This document shows positions 1-12,400 of a DNA stretch of 64,000 nt, one piece after another. A program made the position numbers and the translations under genes. Within the stretch, counting starts at the first letter, position 1. The number at the start of each line of letters is the position of its first letter. The notes beneath the pieces are model-generated. The model ran no database searches. It was not told where the DNA came from and was given only the letters and a program-made list of their open reading frames with translations. Source of the DNA: Ulota crispa (lineage: Eukaryota > Streptophyta > Bryopsida > Orthotrichales > Orthotrichaceae); contig OY987242.1 of assembly GCA_963920765.1 (NCBI GenBank), positions 10,504,789-10,568,788 of the forward strand. Direction: 5' to 3'.

Positions 1-739
1 TATAAAGCAGATATTTTACTTTATTGAGACCTTTAAAATTAAATCCTAGTGAAGAAGCTAAAATTTGTAGCTCTTTTTATTTTATTTTTCTTCCATTCGG
101 TTTCTATTCCTTTTAAGAAAATCACTACCAGTTACTTTCAATTAGTTAAACATTTTCATCGGTTCATGTTTTCATAAATGGCTGTTCTTCATGGTCATTG
201 CTCCTGACTGAAGGGTTATCATGTTCAAACATATTTGAGTGAAGGTATCATCAATCCAGCACTCTAAAGAACTTACCAAATAAATTACTACTTTTTGTGT
301 AGTGTAAAACTAGAACTTGTAATTACTATCATTGGAAGCACATACAAAATTTCTAATAAATACAATAATATATAGATTTAAAAATTAAACAACCAAAATA
401 AATTTCATTGAAAGCAAGTTACAAAAGAAATAATATAGAAAATCATGTCAAAAAAAGAAAGATTATGATGATGACACACCAAATATTGAAAATTTGGTGT
501 GCAAGTACCACAAATTATCTCCATAAACCTTGAGTTGTTTTCTCTTTTGTTTTTTAGATTGCTTTTAATGAGCTTTATTTTCATTATTCAATTTTCAATT
601 TCAAATATTGTTGTGTTTATTTGAAGAGATTTTCATGCACTTACAACAATAGAAATTGAATGTTCTAATTTTACAAGGCAAAAGATAGTGATATATTTGG
701 TTAGTTGTTTAGAGTGCTAGATTGATGATGTACTACCAT
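1..739. other. AT-rich intergenic DNA, left edge
   Basis: No coding exon, RNA gene or clear terminal repeat is visible. The stretch is AT-rich with short homopolymer runs and stop codons in all frames. Confidence 0.6.
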
Positions 740-1630
740 CATCCTCAATTGACCCGACATAAAGGCCCCTTATATCAATCTTGATTTATTAATAGCAAAT
801 AGTTAACCACACAAAATTTATATGATTTGAAGGGCGTGAAAAACTTCATTCTTAAAATGTAATAAAACTTTGGTTTGGATATTGCATGATTTTAATATAT
901 TACATCAAATGTTAGCTAACTTCCAAAAATCTTAGAGGCCTCTCCAAATCAAGCCTAAACAAGGAAATTTTAGTAGAGAGGTTGGTACAATTGTTGTTCA
1001 CTTTACTAAAGTTTCCTTATTTAGGCTTGATTTGAAGAGGCCTCTAAGATTTTTGGAAGTTATCTAACATTTGATGTGATATACCTAAATCATGCCATGT
1101 CCAAACCAAAATTTTATTATGTTTAGAATGAAGATTGCATGCCCTTCAAATCATATAATGTTTATGTGATTAACCCATTAACGTCTAGTCAACTAGTTCC
1201 TAGTTGATTTTGACTCTTTTCAGTTTGTAGAGAGAGTATGTCAAGGGAGTTGATGACGTGGCAAAGGGGACAGGTCTCGGGAATTGGAAAGTGAAGAGTT
1301 TAGGATAGTAACCATGCCAATTTGAGGTGGCATGTGGCTAGAGGGTTGAAAAAACTAAAAGAGTGCCGGTTGAAAATATAGCAATAAATGCAAAAAGATG
1401 GCCACAATTACTAAAGAGTGAGTATAATTCATGATGCATAACACTAAACCTTGCAAGATACTTCCATATGTACGGTCAAATCTGTGGTAGATATCTGTGT
1501 TCAATAGTTTTGAAATTTCCCCCAAATGCCCATACAAAGGATTGCCCACTTGAGAATCGACCACCATCGTTAAAGAGTTAACTATGTGCTATTGATATAC
1601 AGAGCCTTTATGCCGGGTTGATTGAGGATG
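740..1630. mobile_element. Composite inverted-repeat element
   Basis: The left end (about 740-808) reads CATCCTCAATTGACCCG and onward. It reappears inverted at about 1579-1630, where the complement reads CATCCTCAATCAACCCG, and both arms run on into a shared ATAAAGGC and GTTAAC segment. Inside lies a long hairpin at about 802-1176 and a further 400 bp of unmatched sequence. No transposase is present, so it is non-autonomous. The outer boundaries are approximate and no clean target duplication is seen. The right end was itself hit by the Tourist-like element that starts at 1637. Confidence 0.6.
802..1176. repeat. Long hairpin (foldback) repeat
   Basis: The left arm is about 802-975 and the right arm about 1005-1176, and they are near-complementary through their length. 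The loop-proximal words are CTTAGAGGCCTCTCCAAATC and its inverse. The arms are related in sequence to the foldback at 1637-2138, so both belong to one family even though their outermost ends differ. It is non-coding. Confidence 0.75.
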
Positions 1631-1636
1631 CTCTAA

Positions 1637-2138
1637 GGGCATTTGTAATGGCACCAGGAAAAACCCCGGCAACAGTCCCGGCAATTCAGCCCAATCTTTT
1701 AATAGATAGTGAATCTGACCATAATTTTTTAATGATTTGAAGGATATTGAAAATATTATTGTGAAAACGTAATAATATTTGGGTTTGGACATTGACTAAC
1801 TTAGATATATCCCATTAAGTGGTAGCTAACTTCCAAAGGACTTAAAGGCCTTTCCAAATCAAGCCTCAATAAGGAAATTTTTGTAAAGGGGTTTGACAAA
1901 TTACCAACTTCTTTACAAAAATTTCCTTATTGAGGCTTGATTTAGAAGAACCTGTAAATTTTTTGGAAGTTAACTACCACTTAATGGGATATATATAAGT
2001 TAGTCAATGTCCAAACCCAAATATTATTACGTTTTCACAATAATATTTTCAATACCCTTCAAATCACTAAAAAATGATGGTCGGGCTGAACTGCCGGGAC
2101 CGTTGCTGGGGTTTTTCCTGGTGCCATTACAGATGCCC
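1637..2138. mobile_element. Tourist/PIF-Harbinger-like MITE with TAA duplication
   Basis: A 502-bp foldback element. The termini start GGGCATTTGTAATGGCACC (left) and GGGCATCTGTAATGGCACC (right, complement), and pairing continues almost to the centre. Direct TAA duplications flank it at 1634-1636 and 2139-2141. A 3-bp TAA/TTA target and G-rich ends are typical of plant Tourist elements of the PIF-Harbinger superfamily. There is no coding capacity. The high arm identity suggests fairly recent origin. Confidence 0.85.
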
Positions 2139-2141
2139 TAA

Positions 2142-3452
2142 AGCTGGTCATTATTGCTCCAGGGCAACCTAATTTAGCATCGTTCTCAGAAATTCTTGCC
2201 TTCCGTTCCGGGATGCTGTCAATGGAACTTCACTGCCGTCGTCATGCACTCGTGCGCATTCCGTCCATTCCGACACTGTTGTTGAACGATTTATGCGTTC
2301 TCTGTCACCATCTCCATTGAATTTCCTCATTCTTCATTGTCGTGCAGACTGCAGATATTTTAAGTAGTGGATACCGCAGGTTAGATGCTTTCCAGGAGTA
2401 TCCTAGGTCAATAATTCTACTGCCAATCGCTCAAATTCATAGCACGACGATAACATCATTCTGCATTTAGTGTTGCTATGATGACAGCCAATTTCGTCTC
2501 CGCGAGACGTTCGTGGCAAAGCGAGATGATTCAACCATCGGCGATGCGAATTTCGATCGGCATTGAGCCGATAGTGAGTCCAGAATGACGACTTGTTTGG
2601 ATTCTTGACATTTTGGTGAATGTCGTCTGTCGGTAGCGACGGACTCGGAAAAGCAAATGTCGGTGAGTTGATTGAAAAGAGTTTTCTCTGTAAAATGCGC
2701 TGCGTAGGAGTAAGAGTGGTTCGAGGTTGTTGGATGATGTCGCAGAATCATTTACGAGTCGGAATTGCAGACCGAGAGTGTCCACTTTGCGAGTGCTGAT
2801 GTAGACACAAAGGATAATATTTTATTGAAATCTTAGCATTGCAATTGCTGGTTTGAATAATAGCATTTCCTAAATTCATGGCTTCAGTTTTTCTGGAACT
2901 GTATGGTAATTTTCTCTTGGAGTTAGGACGTTAGCTTAATCTTTGCACTCTGGGATTCGATATGCCAGGATTGTCCAAGCTGGCGCTTTTGCACCGTTTC
3001 GAAAAAGATGGCAGAAAAGTGCAGCGTATCGCAAATGTTCATCGTTTCTATCGATTGGTGAGTCAAAACAAAATATTTGTCTGAAATTGTAGACTTCCGG
3101 TGTTTAGAGGTACGACAAGTGGTGTTGCCAATTACATAGTCAGTTTCTCTGATTGGAAGTTGCAATATCTCCAGTTATTCGCTAAAGTCGATTGAAAGAT
3201 GGACGGTGACAGGTATATAATTACAGGGGATAAAACCTGTCTTTGGATTGTTTAGGTCATGGTGAAATCAAACAAGGTTTCTTGAGTTTCACCATTTGAA
3301 TTCGGCTGACAACCATCGACTCTTAGAAAAGCTTACAGTTTAGCGTGCTCGTTCGTAGTGAAGTCTCTTGAATTACTGATTTATATACAAATTTGTATCT
3401 GCTTCGTGTGCTTTTTAGAGATTCCAACTTGACTAATTCGCGCGAGGCAAAG
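2142..3452. other. Unique upstream region of the ABC transporter gene
   Basis: This stretch is less AT-rich than the repeats to its left. It has no recognisable exon; overlapping open frames on the minus strand (about 2476-2785) match no family I know and use no coherent codon pattern. It probably holds the promoter and 5' leader of the downstream transporter. No TATA box could be placed with confidence. Confidence 0.4.
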
Positions 3453-6400
3453 ATGGAAGAGTCTAAGGAACGATTGCCTCTTCTTCACGCGTCACGATCT
3501 GAGACGGATGAGGTGAGAGTGTGGCATATCTACTCGTATTCTCCTACTTCAATACTATCTGGAAAATCGGAATTGAGAATATGTTGATCCTCGTTCAATG
3601 GTTTCTGAATGTGTCTATCGTTTGGCTTTCATTATACATACTTTGTACTATTACACGCTCGAGAATGTCTTCAAATCAGATTGTATCTTCGTACTCAGTT
3701 AGAGAGAGATCTGATGGTTCAGTGTTACTCTGCTATGCAGGAGGTGAAAAGTTGCCGTTCCTGGTGGAGCTCTGTGACATTCTCGTGGGTTAGTCCACTC
3801 TTGCAAACAGGCGTTCAAAAACAGCTTGAGCAAGCAGACCTGCTGGTTGTGCCCCTTGAATTGGCACCTCAGATATGTTGTGGCCGACTATGGAGGTGCT
3901 GGAAGCAAGAATGCAGACACAATAGAAGTAGCCCGTCACTACTGTGGGCTGTTTTCCATGCCTATGGTCGAATGTACATGTTCCTAGGATTTTTCAAGGT
4001 TCTCAATTCTTAATCCAATGTAGAAACTTGTGGCACTAATAAATTGAACGTGTCCGAGTGAATATATTTGTATTGACTATCTTTGATGAGTGCGTTGACT
4101 TTACGATGTTTATTTCCTCTCTTCTAAGCGTTACTTTACTGCATATTGAAATGGCACGTTTCAATTGGCTCGCTGACCTGATTTTCACTCACAAGGGTAT
4201 CTGCTTTGCAGTTCATGGATGTCATACTCTCGTTCACGGGTCCCATCCTTTTAAACCAGATCCTTGAGTTCCTGCAAGAAGGTATTATTGCTTTTTCTCT
4301 TAGTGATAGATTTTGGTCTGCTTTCAGGTACGTGATGTTCAGTGACGTACATTTATGTGATACTACAGGGTCTGAGGATGGAACACAGTGGGGTTATGCT
4401 TGTGCAATTTCTTTTGGAGTGCTATCTGCTGTCAGGTATATGCATAGTAGCCTTGAGCTCTTCTCTGAACGATCAATTTCCCTGATTGATTTTCTTTTTC
4501 ATTTGATGATCTTAATTACGTTCTATTTGCAAGTAACTTGATATGCTGTTGTAGATAAGCAGAATCTGTAAACGGTTTTAAGCATCTGCAAAGGTAATAT
4601 TTTGGTTGGCGGTTTAATTGCTTCTAAGTTGGTCCTTGAGACATCATCAACATTTTGGCCTTTTATCTGAACAGAACTGTACTGGATACTCAGTACGAGT
4701 ATCGCGTGACCAAGCTGAAATTACAGCTCGAATCAAGTCTCACTACCATGGTTTACTGCAAGGTACTACCGTGTGATAACTGCCGGTTTGTACGTGTATT
4801 GGCATTATTTGTAGTACACCTTAGTCAAGTTCTCCAATAATATTATCGTTTGCTTACTCAGAAATTGCATAATTATACTTAAAATTGATACAATCTGGAT
4901 GGTATCCAAGAGAACTTGAATCTTTGCTGTTTACAGAATCATTGTTGTGAGAGTTGGTGTCTTCAAAGATCCAGTGCCTTCAAAGATCCAGAGCACTTTT
5001 CTGGTTTACAAATTCGTAATTATCAGCTTTCCTTGCCTATTGCATATCGCAAATACGATTATGATGATTAGAGTGGGTGCCGGGGGATGAGCAGTCAATG
5101 TGTGTGAGCTTATCACAACGAAGCTCCTTCTCTAGCGGAGAAATTCAGACCTTCATGTCCGTTGACGCAAGTCGGGTGATACAACTTTGCGCTAGTGCCC
5201 ACGACCTTTGGAGGTATTCTTGCCTCTCTTCCATTTTCAACTGCAGACATTATCACTTGTAGACTTTTCCTACAGATCTCGTTCTTTTTTATCTGTTTCA
5301 TTGATTTCATAAAAGTGTTCTTCTCCTCTATCTCCTGGTTTAGTGTAATTATTTATACTAGCATGAGAAGTAATTTTAGTGATTAAAGTGACTTATGTGC
5401 TCCTACACTTGTCTTATCAGCCTACCATTGCAAATAATTGTGGCCCTAGGAATGCTCTATATGCAAGTTCAATTTGCATTTCTGGCGGGCCTGGCAGTTG
5501 TCATCCTCCTTATACCTGGTTAGATTGCCAAGCCATGACACTGAGTTTCTATTTTGCTTATAAGAAGAGATTGTTTGGCTCCTTGCTTATCAGTGCCATT
5601 ACAATCCAACACAGCTAATAAAGTTATCGCAGTGGTTTCAGTAACTTCACTTGCAAATTCTGTGGTATTTGCTTCTGTCCCATTTTCTCCCGATACGCTT
5701 CATGATTCAGAGCAGGTTAATATCCTATAGAATTACTTTCAATTTCATTCTGTTGCAATCTATGTGACATGGAGATTGTCACTTAAACCTTGGTGCCATT
5801 TGTTGTCCCGCACGTTCTGCCCTTGTCAGTCAACCGCATCATCGCTTTGAAAATTGCTGCGGCTAGCAAGATAATGCTAAAGGAGAAAGATGAAAGGTGT
5901 ACCTTTCTACCCCACAATTAGGTTGGACGTATTCATATGCAATTGTGATATTTCCTTTTAGCGATACCTGCATCCATGAACTGTGAGCATAAGCCTTCGT
6001 ATTTGTGCAGAGTAAGGATGATGGGTGAACTTCTGACGTACATTCGCACTGTCAAGATGTATACGTGGGAGCGCATGCTTGCTGATCGAATCATGGAGAC
6101 ACGTACTCGTGAGCTGAAACAACTAGCTGTATGTCAAGCCTTTCACATCTAATAAAATTTCTTATTGTTTATATTTTCCTAGACTTTCAGGGATCAAAAC
6201 GATTTTTTTTGTTGAACTTTCTGGAATCCGTGACCTGCAAGCCTGGGTTGTGGAATGGGTTCAGATCAGAAAGTATTTGGACGCATTTTGTGTCTACTTC
6301 TGGGAAGGAACGCCGGTGCTCTTTACCATCTTCACGTTTGGTCTTTTTGTGGTCATGGGGCACACGTTAGATGCAGCGACGGTACTACGAGAACGTTGAA

Positions 6401-9400
6401 GTGCTACGCATGAGTTTTATTTGAATATCTTTCCCATGTGTGCATTTAGACTAGTCATGTCTATTTTGTTCCATAGTAACTACTATCAAACGCACCAATG
6501 AGCCTGTGTTAATAATTCCCATCTTTATTGTGTTTTTTGATTACTACATTGAAAGATAATGCCCTTGAACTTCTTAATTTTGCACATGATCAGGTGTTCA
6601 CAAGCCTTGCTCTCTTTGACATTCTCACTGGTCCACTCAATAACTTCCCATGGGTCGTCAACAGTATCATTGAGGTAAGCCTTTGCTCTTTGCTGCTTGT
6701 TTCAGTGATTTTCATGGTGAGGAAGTCAGCGTAGGATGCAGAGTGATACAGAAAAAATCCAGTGGTTGGGTGCTTGTACATTTAACTGGACACCTAATGA
6801 ACGTTTGTTACCTGTTTTAAACTCAATGCAGGCCCAAGTCTCTGTGCGACGTCTTTGTCGGTATCTATGTTGCTCTGAGACTGATTCCAATTGGACGGGT
6901 AGAGTTTTTGGAGCTACAGACGAGGAGGATTTCATTAGCTCCACCACAGATGTGCTGAACTCAAACAGGAGTATGTGTTATAGTAATAATGGTCAGCAAC
7001 CACATGTGAACGTCCACGGAGAAGCAATTATGGTTAAGGATGCTGCTTTTGCATGGTCTAACGAGAGGGATGCGTCTGTGACACTCGATGATGTCTCATT
7101 ATCTATACGAGAAGGCGCTTTGGTTGTGATCCTGGGAAAGGTGCCATTTCATACAGCCCTTTCAGTCTTTCTCTTAATCTAACTAGAAATGGTTTACTGA
7201 TAGACGTTTAGCGGATACTGGCAGTAGAAACGAGCTTAATGTTTGACTGCTCTGCATCAGGTGTACTTTGGATGGCGTCTGAATTTATTGTACTTAAGAT
7301 CCTGGCAGAGGCTCAACCATGTGAAGGGAAAGTCTAGCGTTTGATTGAATAAATATTTGAGTGATAATTCTGACGACCCACAGGTAGGAGCTGGTAAATC
7401 GTCTTTATTGGCTGCTTTTTTGGGAGAAATGCGCTGCGTGAGGGGTGAAGTTTGCATGACTGGCTCTGCCGCTTATATGGCCCAGGTTTGCCACAACCTA
7501 TTTATCTGAATTCAGTTCTAATTGTCCAGGGTGATTGTCCTCCATGTTATTAGTCTGTTTGATCACGATGACCTTTCACTCAACAAACCGTGGCACAATG
7601 AACGGTTGCCAAAGTTGTGCGGAGAAGTTTCGTGAGTAGCGCTGCTGCTTAAATATTTGTTCTCATTTTTTTTCATAAAGCGTCTATTCTTGTTTTTGTG
7701 TTATCTTATATCTCTCTGTACAGGCCATGACATTTAGATATAAGTTCTGGGAAGTGGTTTATTGTTTCGGTGTATGCCAGAGATGACATTAATATCACGT
7801 GGGATTCAGACGCCATGGATCCAGTCAGCAACGGTTCGTGACAACATCCTGTTTGGATCTCGTTACGATGCTGTGAGGTGATTGCGCGATTCTTTATCAC
7901 AATCATCTGGTCATATTTACTCCGATGTGCATCTGCATGTTCTTCTGTTATTATGGAAACATATGAAAGTCTGGTGCAGAGACTCCTGTGGAACTTACTA
8001 AGAGGGCGTTGTGCTTGCCTACATGTTGGTTTCCCTTAAGTCTCCTAAGTCCGGATAGAGCAATATGAAGCTCATGTATTCACATGCCCTGTTCAGCAAC
8101 CTACACAGAGCCTTGATCCAAGATCGATCTTACAAAAGCTTGCAGCCAAATGGCTTGTTGCTCTATGCAATGTTTTGCTGTATATAATATGGCGGTGCTA
8201 TCATTTTTCCCTGAGATTGGTTTGAAGAGAGATCCGTTTAATGACCATCAACTTGCTCAGGTACCATGATATTGTGAAGGCCTGCGCTCTGGAAGAGGAT
8301 ATTCAGAATATGCAGGGCGGGGACATGTCTGAAGTCGCTGAGCAAGGCTCTAATCTCTCAGGCGGTCAGAAATCTCGGATTGCTCTTGCTCGGTACCATC
8401 CAAACTATTATCATAGATTTGTGTAATGTGTCTTGTGCAATATGTACTTAGTGATGTTTATCTTTCGTAATTCGTGTGGCAGAGCTTTGTACCAGGATCG
8501 TGACATTTATATCCTCGATGACCCCTTGAGCGCTGTAGACGCTCATGTAGGAAATTGGCTTTTACATAATACGATAGCTGGGCTAAGAAAGAGCGGGAAG
8601 ACATGTATTCTGTGCACCTATCATTCTGAGGTTGGTCATCTTGCACATGTATTGGTTTCATTCTAGTATCTATGAATTTCTGTAATCACTGATTGTCATT
8701 ATTGGAAAGTCAAGTAGGAAATCTAGTGTTGGCTATAGTTGCCAATACCACCTTGCTTCTGAGCGGTTTCTCGACATTTTGCAGGCAATTTTGGTCGCGG
8801 ACCTGGTGGTTTTATTGGAAAACGGACGTGTCACGTATTGTGGGAAGCCCTGTGGTTTGCCGTCATCATATTTAGATGATGAGTTGCCAAAAACCGAGAG
8901 AATGTCACCGAATTCTTCAAGTCTACCTCTTTCAAAATTTTATAGTTCTTCAATCAACACTCTCGAGATCGTTGCACCTAGAGGAGGTACGTAAAATTCG
9001 GCAGTATCATTCTCAGCAGCTTCTTCTTTACTATTCTTGTGTGTTTATTCATTCGCCATTTACACCGTAACCATTTAGGCACATCAAAGAGCGAAGTACT
9101 TGGTATGTTAATTCATGATAAACTTATTTATTTGTATGTAGCAGGCAGCATGATCGATAGCACACAAAACGATCGGAATGCTTCGAGCACTTTACTATTC
9201 TCTGCCGATCCGACACCCATCGATCTGGATAAAGATGTGAAGGGCGATTGTGTGCGCATTGACAACGTGTCGACACTCAATGAGGATCCGGAAATGGATA
9301 AACAGACCGACAGAGTTTGTGCCATCGAATCTGGAGAGATCTCAGTGTCATGCGTGGTGCCACTAGTGCCACTGATTGAGGAGGAAGCTCGGAAAGTGGG

Positions 9401-12400
9401 ACGTGTGCAGACATCTGTGTACCGGTAGGTGGCTACTGTTAGCTGATGGAAGGATTACTTTCGTTGCTTTTGTATCAACACTCTGACTTATCCAATTTCA
9501 TAAATACTGAACTACCAAAACTGGTTCAGACCTTTCAAAGAAAGGAACCAGCTCTTTAGAATTGGTGGTTAAGCTATTTGAAAGATCTTGATCACCAAAA
9601 CAAAGATTTTTTGGGTCTGGCAATAATTGCCTTTTCGCCAATGCATCTTCATTTATTGAGTTGCCAGAAAAAACCTTCGCAAAATGACGAGCTAAAAATT
9701 GAAGGAACATGTTGGAGCAGAGTCTACGTGATGCCAGTTTTGAAACGTAGTCCGATATTACATAGACTTTCTAGGTTGTGAGATCTAAGATTTGGTTGTT
9801 TGTCATGGTTGGTGGAGTGCAGCGCGTATGGAGCATTCACAGGTTGGTGGTTAATAGCAATCATACTTGTGAGCACTACTCTTATGCAAGCTACACAAAA
9901 CGGAGGTGATCTATGGATCACTTATTGGGTCGATCATGTTAATGACGCTCTGCATTCAACGTCGTTCTATCTTGTAAGGTTCTTTCTTTTTTAAGTCATG
10001 TACTTCAAGCAGAATATATTCAAATTTTGACTAGATACTGTTAAGTCTGTGAGGGATAAGTATGGACCTATGTTTGAGCTGCTAGAGACCCGAGGCCTTG
10101 TCTGAATTAAAACGTAGTTTTTATTTCTGGAAACTGTGTACAATAATTTCAAAGTGGATTGAGGACTTTTAGAGAATTTAATTAGTACGTGCTAAAGAAA
10201 TTACCAAGACCCGCATGCGGTTATTTATAACCCAGTTAGACTACTCCTTTGTTCTCTCCACTCTCCAGTACATTGCTTTAGCCACAAGAGTGGTGATTCA
10301 CCCGTGTTGGTACTTTTCTTTCCACTTTCACGTGGTCGTATTAATTCTTTTATGCTCTGGAATCTGCAACAGAAAGTGATGCTGGCGTTGGGTGGAGTTC
10401 ACACGATTTTCACTTTTGCCCGCGCGTTTTCGTTTGCATATGGAGGTCTCCGAGCAGCATATCAGATGCACGATGTCCTCTTGCAGAAAGTGATGTCAGC
10501 CCCCATTACATTCTTTGACCGCAATCCCCGTGGTCGTATTCTAAATAGGTGAAAATGCCCAGAAACCCATCGAAGCATGAATTTGAGCGTTGTAGTTAGT
10601 CTAGAACTTTTTATATGAGGTGATCGATCTTGATCATTAGAGGAGATTTAAAAGCGAACTTTTGAGAAGGGATGGACAAGGGATTTCCCATGCAACCGTG
10701 TCTGAAGCGAACCGCCGTCCAGCCGACATTTTGCAAGGAGTAAATTGCTAAGATGTGTATTATCTGTCTAACTGTGGGGTATGATAAGTGAGTTTTCAGC
10801 CATCGTAGAGCAGGCTATGGCTCAATTGGAACTCTTATCTATTTAAAAAATTTGCAGGTTTTCGTCGGACCAGTTCTCCGTTGACGACTGCCTACCATTC
10901 ATAGCCAACAGTTTTCTTGCTCAGATCTTTCTTCTGATAGGGATCAGTTGTGTCCTCTTTTATATCCAGGTGAGGATTTCCATGCTAAGGCACTTCCTCT
11001 ACATTGATCATCGATGTATGTGATGGGTCTGACGCTTCGATCTATCCAGCTCTTACTGGAGCATATTTGGGTGTACCTAAACATATGGGTTCAATTTGGC
11101 TGTATTTTGATGCAGAGATCACTTTTGGTGCTGATGCTGCTGCTTAGTTATTTTCTCTCAAACCTTCAGGTATATTTACCATCTTCGTAACATTCGGAGT
11201 CTTTTGTATTTAGATATTTGCTCTGGAAACAGTGGGGCGTGGAGTGTTCATGACAATCTCAAACATTTTAGACTCTCGTTCGATGCAACTCGTTATAATT
11301 GTTGTGTTCTTTACGTGGCATGGTCCTACTTCAAAATCGAGACTTGAAAACCCTTGTACATGAAGACGGTGTTCGTTACCTATATTCGAGTTTCGTGTTT
11401 CTGCTCTCGTTTCTACGACTCAATTCTTCAGTGATTACGGAGTTTCGGTCCCTGCGTGAAATTATGAGCCTAGTTTCTAAATTCTCATCATGTCGTTGCA
11501 GAAATATTATCGAGAAACCTCTCGTGAGCTGCGGAGACTGCAGAGCATCTTCCGGTCTCCAGTGTATACTTCCTTCACGGAAATGCTTGAAGCCTGTGCG
11601 ACTATTCGAGCATTTGGAGCGCAGGTGAGATTCCATTGCCAACCAATTAAAAAGGCATGACGTTTGTAGCTCAAATCGCATTCTGGATTGGAAATATTCT
11701 GGAACTGGACTCAAGATAATTGTTCACAGTGTCTCTGCGTTCAAATTTTCGCTTTTGTGCATATCTCAACCAGTTCAGACGTTTGAGTCAGCAATAAGAA
11801 ACATGTTCGTTGGTAATTCGTCGTAGCATCTGACTATTCTGAGCTTAAGTCAAGCTTCCTTCAAATTTCAATTTTAACAAATACAATATGATGCTGTTAA
11901 CAGACTGCATTTGCGGCCAAAAATTGGAAGAACGTTGCAGATTGGCAACAGGCATCATATACAGAAAGGGCTGCGAGCTTATGGCTTGCATTTCGTCTTC
12001 AGGTTTACTAGAAATTCTTTCCCCTTATTTTTGTTATTACCGACCTTCTATTTAAAATATTAGGGAGAGCTGTGAGAAGACATCTCTATTTAAGGGAAAG
12101 AGAAGAACAAGTGCATTCTCTTCCAAAAGTTGTTTCACGGCAATTGATTTGCGCTAATTGTGATGTACAGATGTAGAAGCAGTCAGCAGGTGAATTAATG
12201 CAGTAACTTGGAGTAACAGCTGGTATTCTGCTCGAACCAACCATTCGTGCATGTAATGTGTGCAGATGCTAGCATCGGTGCTTATTGGCTTCATAAGCAT
12301 CATCGCTGTCACCAACCATATTTATAATCAGGCAACAGCGGGCTTGGTAAATACTAGCAACTATCTTTTTCCTGAGAATTCAAGCTCTTTCGTTTACATC

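Noticed and set aside
9128-9325. Minus-strand frame within the ABC linker exon
   Set aside because: Shadow of the in-phase plus-strand exon at 9145-9424.
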